Below, piece by piece: positions 34,252 through 41,942 of a stretch of 46,027 nt of DNA. Positions within the stretch are counted from its first letter, which is position 1, and each line of letters starts with the position of its first letter. The stretch is taken from the NCBI GenBank assembly GCA_025964795.1, contig JAOPYC010000098.1:1-46027 (forward strand), read 5' to 3'. This stretch comes from Marmoricola sp. Lineage in GTDB: Bacteria > Actinomycetota > Actinomycetes > Propionibacteriales > Nocardioidaceae. Below the pieces are notes generated by a model. It ran no database searches. It was not told where the DNA came from and saw only the letters and a list, made by a program, of their open reading frames with translations. A program made the translations under genes and the position numbers.

Positions 34252-34922
34252 GGGCGTGACCCCGCCACCAGGCCGGCCGGCTCGGGCAGCGGGCCGTCGT
34301 GGCCGACCAGCACGCCCACGGCGACGGCGAGGGTGGCCCGGGCGTCACTCAGCGAGAGGTTCGGGTCGTTGGCCAGCACGCGGGAGCCGAGGCCGTCGCA
34401 CAGGGCGACGGCGGTCTCGGCCACCATCCGCGGGTCGATGCTCCGGTGGAACGCGCCGCTCTCGACGCCCTCGGTGATGAGGCCCGCGATGGTGGCGTAG
34501 AGGTCCTCGTAGAGCTCGGCCCCCACCTTGGCCAGGTCCGGCTGCCGGATGCAGAGCAGCGCCAGCTCCTGCCAGAGCAGCCACTCGTGGGCCAGCCGCT
34601 CGTCGCTGGGCAGGCACCGGTCCAGGAACGAGGACAGCCGCTGGGCGGGCCGGTCTCCGGCGCTCTGCATGGCCTGCTCGTTGAGGACGCCGGAGACCTC
34701 GTGGGAGTAGGTCAGCACGTCGGCGAACAGCTGTTCCTTGGTGTCGAAGTGGTAGTGCAGCAGGCCCGCGGAGACGCCGGCGGCCCGCGCGATGCCGGCC
34801 ATCCGGACCTTCGCCAGCCCGTCGCGGACGATGCAGTCGGCGGTCGCTGCGAGGATCCGGTTGCGCGCCCCGGCGGCCGCCAGCTCGCGCTGGTTGGGCT
34901 CCTTGGGGCGGGTGTCCGCCAT
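34248..34922 (-). CDS. TetR family transcriptional regulator
   Basis: 224 residues with GGAGGGAG before the ATG. N-terminal helix-turn-helix at about residues 20-65: NRILAATADCIVRDGLAKVRMAGIARAAGVSAGLLHYHFDTKEQLFADVL. The C-terminal ligand domain is acidic and Leu-rich, not assignable, though the overall type is like BetI. First gene of the operon that carries the importer, amine oxidase, ACAD and hydratase, and divergent from the acyl-CoA synthetase gene. Probably autorepresses and controls the operator found twice in this region (34959-34976 and 38274-38291). Confidence 0.9.
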   Translation of the reverse strand: MADTRPKEPNQRELAAAGARNRILAATADCIVRDGLAKVRMAGIARAAGVSAGLLHYHFDTKEQLFADVLTYSHEVSGVLNEQAMQSAGDRPAQRLSSFLDRCLPSDERLAHEWLLWQELALLCIRQPDLAKVGAELYEDLYATIAGLITEGVESGAFHRSIDPRMVAETAVALCDGLGSRVLANDPNLSLSDARATLAVAVGVLVGHDGPLPEPAGLVAGSRP

Positions 34923-34958
34923 GGTGCTCCCTCCGGCCTCGAGCCGTACCGCATGTTG

Positions 34959-34976
34959 ACTGTTCAGTCAGTCAGT
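34959..34976. promoter_or_regulatory. TetR-type operator in the tetR/synthetase divergon
   Basis: ACTGTTCAGTCAGTCAGT. It contains part of the palindrome TGACTGTTCAGTCA (34957-34970, perfect 6-bp arms). The same 18 bases, with one change, occur at 38274-38291 before the Rieske gene. The site lies between the divergent tetR and synthetase starts and just upstream of the synthetase -10 box, where repressor would block both. Confidence 0.75.
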
Positions 34977-34981
34977 GATGC

Positions 34982-34987
34982 TAGGCT
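34982..34987 (+). promoter_or_regulatory. Putative -10 box for leaderless acyl-CoA synthetase gene
   Basis: TAGGCT ends 7 bases before ATG 34995, and no ribosome binding site precedes that ATG. TTGACT at 34956-34961 is 20 bases away, a long spacing for a -35. Confidence 0.45.
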
Positions 34988-34994
34988 CGCCGCG

Positions 34995-37151
34995 ATGAGG
35001 CGTCAAGGGTCCCCTCAGCGACCCCCTTCACAGTCAGGGCCCGGCTCCGCGTCCGCGACCGGACGGTCGCTGGACGCCCTCTTCGACCCCCGCTCGATCA
35101 CCGTCGTGGGTGCGAGCGACGACCCCGCCAAGTGGGGCCACATCCTCAGCCGCCGGGCGCTGGAGAACAGCGGCGACCGGCCCGTCGTGCTGGTCAACCG
35201 GCGCGGCGTACCCGTGCTCGGACGCGCCTCGCACCCCACCGTCGCGGCGGCCACCGCTGCGACCGGGGAGCCGCTCGACCTGGTGGTGGTGTGCGTGCCC
35301 TCCCGCGAGCTGGTGCCGGCGGTCGCGGCCGCCCTGGAGGCCGGTGCCCGGTCGCTGGTGGTGATCACGGCCGGCCTCTCCGAGCTCGGGGCCGAGGGGG
35401 CTGCGACCGAGGACGAGGTGGTGCGCCTCGTCCGGTCGGCCGGCGCCGTCCTCGTCGGGCCGAACTGCCTGGGGATCGTGGACACGAGCGTGGACCTCCA
35501 GCTCACCCACGACGTGCTCCCGGTCGGCTCGGTGGCCGTGCTCAGCCAGAGCGGCAACGTCGTGCTCGATCTCGCGGCGCTGCTCGACGACCGGGGCCTG
35601 GGTGTCTCGCGGTTCGTGTCCCTGGGCAACCAGGCAGATCTGTCGGTGGTGGAGTTGATGAGCTCGTGCCTCTCGCACGAGGGCACCCGGGCGGTGGCGA
35701 TCTACGCCGAGGACGTCGTCGACGGGCGCGCCTTCGTCGAGGCCGCGCGCACGCTGGTCGCGGCGGGCAAGCCGGTCGTGCTGATGGCGCCGGGCCGGTC
35801 CGCCGCGGCCGTCCGGAGCGCGGTCTCCCACACCGGCTCGCTGACCAGCGCCTCCCGGGTGGTGGACGCGGCCTGCGCCGCCGCGGGTGCGCACCGGGTG
35901 GACAACCCGACCCAGATGGCCGATCTGCTCCAAGGACTGCTCGCCGACCGCCGGATGGCGGGCCGAGGAGTCGGGATCCTCACCGACGGTGGTGGTCACG
36001 GGGCGATCGCCGGAGACGCCCTCTCCGCCGTCGGGCTCGACGCGCCCGTGCTGGCCGAGGACACGAGCAAGGCCCTGCGCCGCCTGCTGCGGCCGAGCTC
36101 CGTGGTCTCCAACCCGGTCGACCTGGCGGGGGCCGGGGAGCACGACCCGCTGACCTACGTCAGCGCCGTGACCACGCTGCTCTCGGCGGACGAGGTCGAC
36201 GGCGTGCTGATGACGGGCTACTTCGGCGGCTACTCGACCCAGGAGTCCCTGCTCGGCCCCATGGAGGTGGCCGCCGCGCAGGTGCTCGTGGACTTCGTGG
36301 CCGGCCAGTCGAAGCCCGTCGTCGTGCACACGATCTTTCCCGCCGGCCCGACCGCGGCCCTGCTGCGGGCCGGGGGGATCCCGGTGCACCGCGGCGTCGA
36401 CCGGGCGGCCGCCGTCCTGGCCGGGCTGGTGGAGGATCCGTCGCGTTCGCAGGAGTCGCTGGTGCTGCCGCCCGCCGCCGCTCCGGTGACGGACACGACG
36501 TACGACGGGGCGCGGGGGCTGTTCGCCTCAGCCGGCGTCGCGTTCCCTCCCGCGGCCACCGTGCGGGACCCGGCGGCCTTCGAGTCGGCGCTGCCCGGTC
36601 TGGCGTTCCCGGTGGTGCTCAAGGCGCTCGGCCAGGTGCACAAGTCCGACGGCGGTGGCGTGGTCCTCGGGGTCCAGGACGACGCCGCCGCACGGGTCGC
36701 CTACGACGATCTGCTGCTGCGTCTCGACCCGCCCGCGGTCTCCGTCGAGTCGATGGCCGACACCTCGTCCGGCGTCGAGCTCATCGTCGGCTGTGTCCGC
36801 GACCCGCGCTTCGGCCCGGTCCTGATGGTCGGCCTCGGCGGGGTCTTCACCGAGGTGCTCGACGACACCGCCCTGGCCATCGCCCCGGTCTCCGTGGCCG
36901 GCGCCGAGCGCCTGCTCCGCTCCCTGCGCGCCGCGGCGCTGCTCACCGGCGCCCGAGGCAGGGACCCGATCGACCTGCCCGCCCTCGCCACCCTCGTCTC
37001 CCGTGTCAGCCACCTCGCCGCCGAGCACCCCGAGGTGCAGGAGCTCGAGCTCAACCCCGTCCTCGCCACACCCACCGGCGCCGTCGCCCTCGACGCGAGA
37101 GTCGTCCTCGACCCCGGCCCCGCTGGTCAGCCTTCGACGTCGCGCAGGTAG
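34995..37151 (+). CDS. Fused NDP-forming acyl-CoA synthetase (acetate-CoA ligase-like)
   Basis: 718 residues. Alpha and beta parts of the ADP-forming acyl-CoA synthetase family in one chain: CoA-binding domain (about 28-150, ITVVGASDDPAKWGHILSRR), succinyl-CoA ligase-like domains (about 175-480; phospho-His279 in SHTGSLTSASR), and a C-terminal ATP-grasp domain (about 505-710; FPVVLKALGQVHKSDGGGVVLG, GVELIVGCVRDPRFGPVLMVGLGG). Activates a carboxylate to its CoA ester. Divergent from the tetR operon and sharing its operator, so it likely supplies the CoA ester for the ACAD and hydratase. Overlaps the Rieske gene tail-to-tail by 25 bases. Confidence 0.9.
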   Translation: MRRQGSPQRPPSQSGPGSASATGRSLDALFDPRSITVVGASDDPAKWGHILSRRALENSGDRPVVLVNRRGVPVLGRASHPTVAAATAATGEPLDLVVVCVPSRELVPAVAAALEAGARSLVVITAGLSELGAEGAATEDEVVRLVRSAGAVLVGPNCLGIVDTSVDLQLTHDVLPVGSVAVLSQSGNVVLDLAALLDDRGLGVSRFVSLGNQADLSVVELMSSCLSHEGTRAVAIYAEDVVDGRAFVEAARTLVAAGKPVVLMAPGRSAAAVRSAVSHTGSLTSASRVVDAACAAAGAHRVDNPTQMADLLQGLLADRRMAGRGVGILTDGGGHGAIAGDALSAVGLDAPVLAEDTSKALRRLLRPSSVVSNPVDLAGAGEHDPLTYVSAVTTLLSADEVDGVLMTGYFGGYSTQESLLGPMEVAAAQVLVDFVAGQSKPVVVHTIFPAGPTAALLRAGGIPVHRGVDRAAAVLAGLVEDPSRSQESLVLPPAAAPVTDTTYDGARGLFASAGVAFPPAATVRDPAAFESALPGLAFPVVLKALGQVHKSDGGGVVLGVQDDAAARVAYDDLLLRLDPPAVSVESMADTSSGVELIVGCVRDPRFGPVLMVGLGGVFTEVLDDTALAIAPVSVAGAERLLRSLRAAALLTGARGRDPIDLPALATLVSRVSHLAAEHPEVQELELNPVLATPTGAVALDARVVLDPGPAGQPSTSRR

Positions 37152-38236
37152 CGCTGGTCGAAGCCGTGCACCCAGGCGTCCTTGGCCGGGAACACCCCGT
37201 GGTCGAACGCGCGGGAGGTGACGCCGCGCTGGACACGCTCGCAGGCCTCGTTGTCCTGGCTGGTCACGAGCTCGTTGAACTGGATCACCGGCGACGGGTC
37301 GAACTCGGGGTCCTCGAGGGCCTCGGGACTGAAGAGGTACTCCGTCACCAGCGTGCAGCTGCGTGGACCGGTCGGGAAGACCGCGGTGGCCAGGCAGGTA
37401 GAGCCGTCGACGTCGATGAACATCGTCGGGTAGACCCCGGCGCCGTAGTAGGCCTCGGGATCGCCCTGGCCCTTGAAGCCCGGCAGGAGGGGGAGTCGGA
37501 GGCGGGGGTCGGTGACCATCGCCGTGCGCCCGTCGGCGAGGGTGACGCCGCCGTCCTCACGGCCGCTCTCGAACACGAAGCCCTTCTTGTACGCCGGGAC
37601 GACGGCTACCAGCTCCGGGTGGATCGTGGGGCAGTGCAGGCACTCGTTGTAGTTCTCCTGGACGATCTTCCAGTTGGCCTGCACCTCGACCGTGGAGATG
37701 TGCCCGATCCGCAGCTCGCTCAACCCGACCCGGGCCAGACCGAGCGCGTCGTCCTGCTGGTCGGCCAGGTGCTCCAGCAGCGGACGCGGCTCCTCGCGGG
37801 AGAGGTTGACGAAGACGAAGCCCTCCCAGACGTCGACGTGGACCGGCCACAGCGAGGTCGTCTCGCGGTTTATCTCCTCCTTCTCGATCATCGGAGTCGT
37901 GACGAGCGTGCCGTCCAGCGCGTAGCCCCACGCGTGGTACGGGCACCGGAGGTGCGAGCGGGTGAAACCCTGCTCGTCGTCGCACAGCCGCGAGCCGCGG
38001 TGGCGGCAGACGTTGTAGAAGCCGCGGATCTGCTCGTCCTTGCCGCGGACGACCAGGATGCTCTCGCCGGCGATCTCGAAGCGCAGCCACGACCCCGGCT
38101 TCTCCAGGCGCTCCGCGCGGCCGACGTAGATCCAGTTGCGGAAGAAGACCTTCTCGCTGTCGACGGCGTAGGTCTCGTCCGAGTGGTACGCCGTGCCGGG
38201 CAGCGTCTTCCGGACCGGTTCGGTGGTCGTCGTCAT
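37127..38236 (-). CDS. Rieske non-heme iron oxygenase, alpha subunit (carnitine/choline monooxygenase-like)
   Basis: 369 residues from ATG 38236 with CAGGAG upstream. Rieske centre: C77-x-H79 (NVCRHRG) and C98-x2-H101 (LRCPYHAWGY). Mononuclear iron: H201 and H206 in NYNECLHCPTIHPE plus D328 in TSQDNEACERVQRG. The residue bridging the two centres is Glu198, as in carnitine monooxygenase CntA, where most ring-hydroxylating oxygenases have Asp. That and the QDNE.CERVQRG ending suggest an N-demethylating or quaternary-ammonium oxygenase. The required reductase is not in the window. Preceded by the same operator as tetR. Confidence 0.9.
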   Translation of the reverse strand: MTTTTEPVRKTLPGTAYHSDETYAVDSEKVFFRNWIYVGRAERLEKPGSWLRFEIAGESILVVRGKDEQIRGFYNVCRHRGSRLCDDEQGFTRSHLRCPYHAWGYALDGTLVTTPMIEKEEINRETTSLWPVHVDVWEGFVFVNLSREEPRPLLEHLADQQDDALGLARVGLSELRIGHISTVEVQANWKIVQENYNECLHCPTIHPELVAVVPAYKKGFVFESGREDGGVTLADGRTAMVTDPRLRLPLLPGFKGQGDPEAYYGAGVYPTMFIDVDGSTCLATAVFPTGPRSCTLVTEYLFSPEALEDPEFDPSPVIQFNELVTSQDNEACERVQRGVTSRAFDHGVFPAKDAWVHGFDQRYLRDVEG

Positions 38237-38273
38237 GGTGACTCCTGAGTCGCGGATCCCGAGGGTTTCGCTA

Positions 38274-38291
38274 ACTGTACAGTCAGTCAGT
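38274..38291. promoter_or_regulatory. TetR-type operator before the Rieske oxygenase gene
   Basis: ACTGTACAGTCAGTCAGT, differing at one base from the site at 34959-34976. It contains the perfect palindrome ACTGTACAGT (38274-38283). It lies 38 bases upstream of the Rieske start and covers the stop codon of the HNH gene (38287-38289), so the Rieske promoter is built into the end of the neighbouring gene. Confidence 0.75.
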
Positions 38292-39654
38292 TCCGCATGG
38301 GGGCGCTCGGCGGCTGCTGATGTGGTCGTTGCCCTCCGGGCGTGCGTCGTACGCCGGGTGGTGGATCGAAGGCGAAGTCTCTGGGACCAGCTCTTCGGAT
38401 GGTCCACGGGCCTGCGTGCACGAGGCGGTGGTGGTGCCCGCACAGGAGCATCAGATTCTCCAGGGACGTGTCGCCGCCGTCGGCCCAGTGGACGATGTGG
38501 TGAGCGTGTGTCATCACCGGTGGCCGGGTGCAGTGGGGGAAGCGGCAGTGGCGGTCCCTGGCCACAAGTGCGGTCCACAGGGAAGCGGTGACGAGTCGCG
38601 ACGTCCGGCCGATGTCGAGGACCTGTGACTCACTGCCGAGGATCACCGGGACGATCTCGGCGTCGCAGGCCAGGCGGCGAATGGTGGCGGGGGAGAGGAC
38701 CTCGTCGGTCTCGGTGGTGCCGTAGCCGGTTGCCCGACGGAGGTGGTCGAAGTCCATCGTGACGGTGACGCGCGGGACGGTGCCGTGGGACGTGGGGAGC
38801 AGGTCAGCCGTCCGGGCTCGCCGACAGAGCTCGACGAACGCATCGAGCATCCGGGCACCGTGGTCGCGAGGGTCGCGGCCGTTGTGGCTGCAGCCGGGGA
38901 TGGCGCAGCTCCCGGGGTCACAGGTGGGCCCGTCGCTGGGCACTGGTGCGGCCAGGGACATCAGAGCGGTCCGGAGGTCGGTGGCGTCCTCGCTGCTGCA
39001 CCGGCCTCGGATGAACGCCCCGCCGGCGCCGTCGTCCTTGATGACCAGGTCGCGGTCGAGGTGGGCGGCGCGCTCGCCACGCTCGAGCTCCTTCTCGTCG
39101 CGGCGGGCCTGGCCGTCGGGGTCGACGACGCCGACGAGGTGGCGCACGACCTTGCGCAGCTCGGTGGCGTCGAGCCGCGCGGCCTCGGTGAGCAGGAACC
39201 GCACCCCGCGTGCCCGGATCGTGGGGTCGCCGGGCAGGAGGTCGATCGCGCGGGTGATGACCTGGGCCTTCGTGGTCGAGAGCCAGCCGTCGCGGATGGC
39301 TTCGCCGACCGGGACCATCAGCGGCTCCTCGACCACAGTGGCGAGCTTCACCACCGCAGGACCCTCGCTCTTGTGCCCACCGGAGGTCGCCGTGACGAAG
39401 TCCTGGGTCGAAGCCCATCCGCAGGGCTTGACCCCGCTGGTCGCGTGCAGCTCGCCGACCATCGCGAGCACGAGGCCGTCGATGCTGGTCTTCAACGACT
39501 CGGCCGCCGCGACGCCGTCCATGAGTTCCTCAGGAGTGCGCGCGGCCCACAACGTTTCGGCGAGCTCCGCAACCTGCGCCCGAAGTCCTTCCAGGACAGC
39601 CGCGACACCGCCGGCACCGGGGGTGCCGGGTGGGGTGTTCGGCTGGCTGGTCAT
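38287..39654 (-). CDS. DUF222 / HNH endonuclease domain protein (13E12 repeat family)
   Basis: 455 residues from ATG 39654 (TTG 39666 also possible). An N-terminal DUF222 domain (about 15-320; LDATELRKVVRHLVGVVDPDGQARRDEKELERGE) is followed by an HNH nuclease: CRFPHCTRPPVMTHAHHIVHWADGGDTSLENLMLLCGHHHRLVH at about 375-420, with the two CxxC-type cysteines and catalytic HH. Such proteins occur in many copies in actinobacterial genomes and are regarded as mobile or selfish genes (REP13E12 in mycobacteria). No link to the adjacent catabolic genes is expected beyond sharing DNA with the Rieske operator. Confidence 0.9.
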   Translation of the reverse strand: MTSQPNTPPGTPGAGGVAAVLEGLRAQVAELAETLWAARTPEELMDGVAAAESLKTSIDGLVLAMVGELHATSGVKPCGWASTQDFVTATSGGHKSEGPAVVKLATVVEEPLMVPVGEAIRDGWLSTTKAQVITRAIDLLPGDPTIRARGVRFLLTEAARLDATELRKVVRHLVGVVDPDGQARRDEKELERGERAAHLDRDLVIKDDGAGGAFIRGRCSSEDATDLRTALMSLAAPVPSDGPTCDPGSCAIPGCSHNGRDPRDHGARMLDAFVELCRRARTADLLPTSHGTVPRVTVTMDFDHLRRATGYGTTETDEVLSPATIRRLACDAEIVPVILGSESQVLDIGRTSRLVTASLWTALVARDRHCRFPHCTRPPVMTHAHHIVHWADGGDTSLENLMLLCGHHHRLVHAGPWTIRRAGPRDFAFDPPPGVRRTPGGQRPHQQPPSAPMRN

Positions 39655-39717
39655 GACTGAATTCAAGCACCGAGCACTGACAACGTTGGCCGAGAATCCG
39701 CTGTCTCCACAGGGGAT

Positions 39718-39733
39718 TCAAGAATTTTCTTGA
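39718..39733. repeat. AT-rich inverted repeat between HNH and DUF72 genes
   Basis: TCAAGA and TCTTGA form a perfect 6-bp inverted repeat around ATTT. It lies in a 271-base non-coding stretch (39655-39925), upstream of the HNH gene and about 190 bases after the DUF72 stop, both leftward. It could be a weak terminator or a binding site. Nothing else recognisable is in this stretch. Confidence 0.4.
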
Positions 39734-39925
39734 GTGCCGGACTGCTCTTGACGCAACGAGCCGTCGGTCCTGGTACGCAGGGTCACCTCAACGGCAAACG
39801 AGGTCCAGGGGGCCAGGCGGCGGGGCGTTCGGGCGAGGCACATCGTGCTCGACGGATGGGCGCCGAACTCTCCTGTGGCGGGGAGACATTTGCGGTGCAA
39901 TGACGCAGGTGTCGGACCTCACGCC

Positions 39926-40672
39926 TCAGCGCGTCAGTAGGTCGCGTAGCCGCCTCGCGTTGCGCACCGCGTTCGCGGCACCGTCGTTGTTGAAGTACGC
40001 GTACACCTCGCGCCCCGAGTCCTCCCACTCGCGGATCCGGTCGGCCCACCAGCCAAGGTCAACGTCGGAGTAGGAACCGCCGTACAGCCACCCGTGGTCG
40101 GGGCCGTGCAACCGCACGTACACGAAGGGCGCCGTCGCTCGAAGCACACAGGGCAAACCGGCCCCGCTCATCACGCAGTACGCCGCACCGTGCCGCCCTA
40201 GCAGCTCAAAGACCTCGTCGACGTGCCAACTGGGATGGCGCAGCTCCACAGCGACCTGAACCCACCAGGGCGCCCGGTCCAGGAACCAGCCCAGGCGCAG
40301 GTCGTCCCGTTCAAGGGTCGGGGGTAGCTGCACGAGCAGCACGGCTCGCTTGTCATAAAGCTCGTGCCACGACGCCGCGATCCGGTCCGCCCAGACCTCC
40401 GGTGAATAGAGCTTCTTTGCGTGCGTCAGTCCCCTGGGCGCCTTGACCGACATCCGGAACCCGTCAGGAAGGCGCCTGCGCCAGCTCGCGAACGTGGCGT
40501 TGCGCGGCCATCGGTAGTGGCTCGCGTTCAGTTCGACGGTGTCGAACTCCTGGGTGTAGAGGTCTAGCCGCTTCGCCGGTGTCGTCCCGGGCGGGTAGAG
40601 CACACCGTCCCAGTGGTCGTAGCTCCATCCCGAGGTCCCGACCCACGCCACGAAGAAAGCATCGCACCCCAT
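39926..40672 (-). CDS. DUF72 (YecE-like) family protein
   Basis: 248 residues from ATG 40672; a GTG at 40651 would start with VAWVGTSGWSYDHW and fits the family start better, so the N-terminus is uncertain. DUF72 TIM-barrel: GTSGWSYDHWDGVLYPPG, EFDTVELNASHYRWP, PDGFRMSVKAPRGLTHAKKL, LVQLPPTLERDDLRLGWFL, VAVELRHPSWHVDEVFELL, FVYVRLHGPDHGW and the C-terminal VYAYFNNDGAANAVRNARRL. Function is not established. Transcribed leftward, 46 bases after the SnoaL-like gene. Confidence 0.9.
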   Translation of the reverse strand: MGCDAFFVAWVGTSGWSYDHWDGVLYPPGTTPAKRLDLYTQEFDTVELNASHYRWPRNATFASWRRRLPDGFRMSVKAPRGLTHAKKLYSPEVWADRIAASWHELYDKRAVLLVQLPPTLERDDLRLGWFLDRAPWWVQVAVELRHPSWHVDEVFELLGRHGAAYCVMSGAGLPCVLRATAPFVYVRLHGPDHGWLYGGSYSDVDLGWWADRIREWEDSGREVYAYFNNDGAANAVRNARRLRDLLTR

Positions 40673-40718
40673 TCCGTGCAGCTGCGACGGGCACCCGGAT
40701 GCAGAGCCTGGCGCGCGG

Positions 40719-41132
40719 TCAGCGGGGCTCGGCGACGAGTTGACTGCGCAGTGTTGCGGAGTCCGATTCGAGCCAGCCCTCAGCGGCCTTGCCGTTCTCC
40801 ATGCGGAAGATCTCGATCCAGGTGGTCGTGACCTCGCGGCCGGATGCGGGGTACCCCATGAACTCGCCGCGGTGGGTCCCCTGGTCGGTGCCACGGACCA
40901 CGATCCGGTCGCCGTCGACCAGCACGTCTTCGAGCGTTGTGTGGAGGTCGGGGAAGGCCGCTCGGTAGGCGGTGACCGCCTCGCCGTAGTCGCGGGGCCC
41001 GACGATCCGAACGTCGAACGTGTTGTGGTTGATGAAGTCCGCGGCCAGGAACCTATCGGTCGGGTCGACGTTGCCCTTGTTCCGGACCTCGTCGAAGAAA
41101 CGTACGGCCGCTTCCACCTCGTCACCGGACAT
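40719..41132 (-). CDS. SnoaL-like ester cyclase family protein
   Basis: 137 residues, ATG start. NTF2-like fold: EAAVRFFDEVRNKGNVDPTDRFLAADFINHNTFD, DYGEAVTAYRAAFPDLHTTLEDVLVDGDRIVVRGTDQGTHRGEFMGYPASGREVTTTWIEIFRMENGKAAEGW is the standard SnoaL pattern. These act as small cyclases, isomerases or ligand binders; substrate unknown. Likely co-transcribed with DUF72. Divergent from the SRPBCC gene across 185 bases in which I see no clear operator. Confidence 0.88.
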   Translation of the reverse strand: MSGDEVEAAVRFFDEVRNKGNVDPTDRFLAADFINHNTFDVRIVGPRDYGEAVTAYRAAFPDLHTTLEDVLVDGDRIVVRGTDQGTHRGEFMGYPASGREVTTTWIEIFRMENGKAAEGWLESDSATLRSQLVAEPR

Positions 41133-41317
41133 GGTCGCCTCACTGGCTTCGAAGCCCGTGAAGCGCGGCGCTCGCTCTTCTTAGTAGACGCTCACCGCGA
41201 ACGGTCGGCAAGGGCCTAGAGAGCGGTCGAAGTCCTCAGGCGGTGATTGCTGTGCCTTCGGGAGGGGAACCGCCCTGGCTGCTGGACGTGTCGAGGCGCG
41301 GGTGCTCAACTGATCGA

Positions 41318-41764
41318 GTGCGGTTCGACGTTGAGACGAAGGCTTCGCCGGAGCAGGTTCGGCGCGCTTTCACCGACTTCACCGACCGTCGGTTGCAGAC
41401 CTGGAGCCGCACGCTCGACCCGAAGACGTATGAGTTGCGAGGTCTCGGTGAAACCTGGGCCGTGGTACGGGAGAGCAGCCCTGGCTCCCCGTTCTGGGTG
41501 GTTGTCCGCTATGACTGGTCCGAACCCGCCGTGATGCGATGGACGGTCGAGGAGAGCAGCTACGGGGGCGCCGGCGAGGGCATGATCAGGGTCGCTCCGG
41601 GAGACGGTGGAGGCAGCCGCGTACACGTCGAGTGGAACAACACCGACGCACGCCCGATGCAGAAGCCATTGTTGTTCCTGCTCCATCACAGCCCTATGGG
41701 CCGGGTCATCTCCCGGATGTACACCACCGCCTTGGACCGGTACGCACAATCGGGTGCGGACTGA
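41318..41764 (+). CDS. SRPBCC family protein
   Basis: 148 residues from GTG 41318; an upstream extension to 41243 is open but not conserved-looking. START/Bet v1-like fold suggested by VRFDVETKASPEQVRRAFTDFTDRRLQTWSRTLDPKTYELRGLGETWAVVRESS, an alternating beta pattern, and the C-terminal helix RVISRMYTTALDRYAQ. Such proteins bind lipids or polyketide-like ligands. No ribosome binding site is visible before the GTG. Probably stands alone. Identification is by pattern, without catalytic residues. Confidence 0.72.
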   Translation: MRFDVETKASPEQVRRAFTDFTDRRLQTWSRTLDPKTYELRGLGETWAVVRESSPGSPFWVVVRYDWSEPAVMRWTVEESSYGGAGEGMIRVAPGDGGGSRVHVEWNNTDARPMQKPLLFLLHHSPMGRVISRMYTTALDRYAQSGAD

Positions 41765-41942
41765 CGCTCTCGGCACAACCGGCGATTCACCGGATGTCCC
41801 GGTTTCCGGCGCACGACACACCCGACCGGCTATCGGGTACATGTCGGTCACGTCGAGTCGTCCGACAAGCGGCGGAGGGACGCGCGTCCTCAAGCCGATC
41901 GTTACGTGACAGTGCGCTCGGATGTCACGGAGACGCAGAAGG

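Noticed and set aside
20212-34922. Possible regulator for the sugar-acid cluster among the MarR and TetR genes nearby
   Set aside because: The MarR gene belongs to the MFS operon and the TetR operator is absent from the lactonase/dehydratase gap, so neither was assigned to the sugar cluster.
39718-39900. 60-codon minus-strand frame between the HNH and DUF72 genes
   Set aside because: No ribosome site, no similarity, and it runs through the AT-rich inverted repeat; the stretch looks intergenic.
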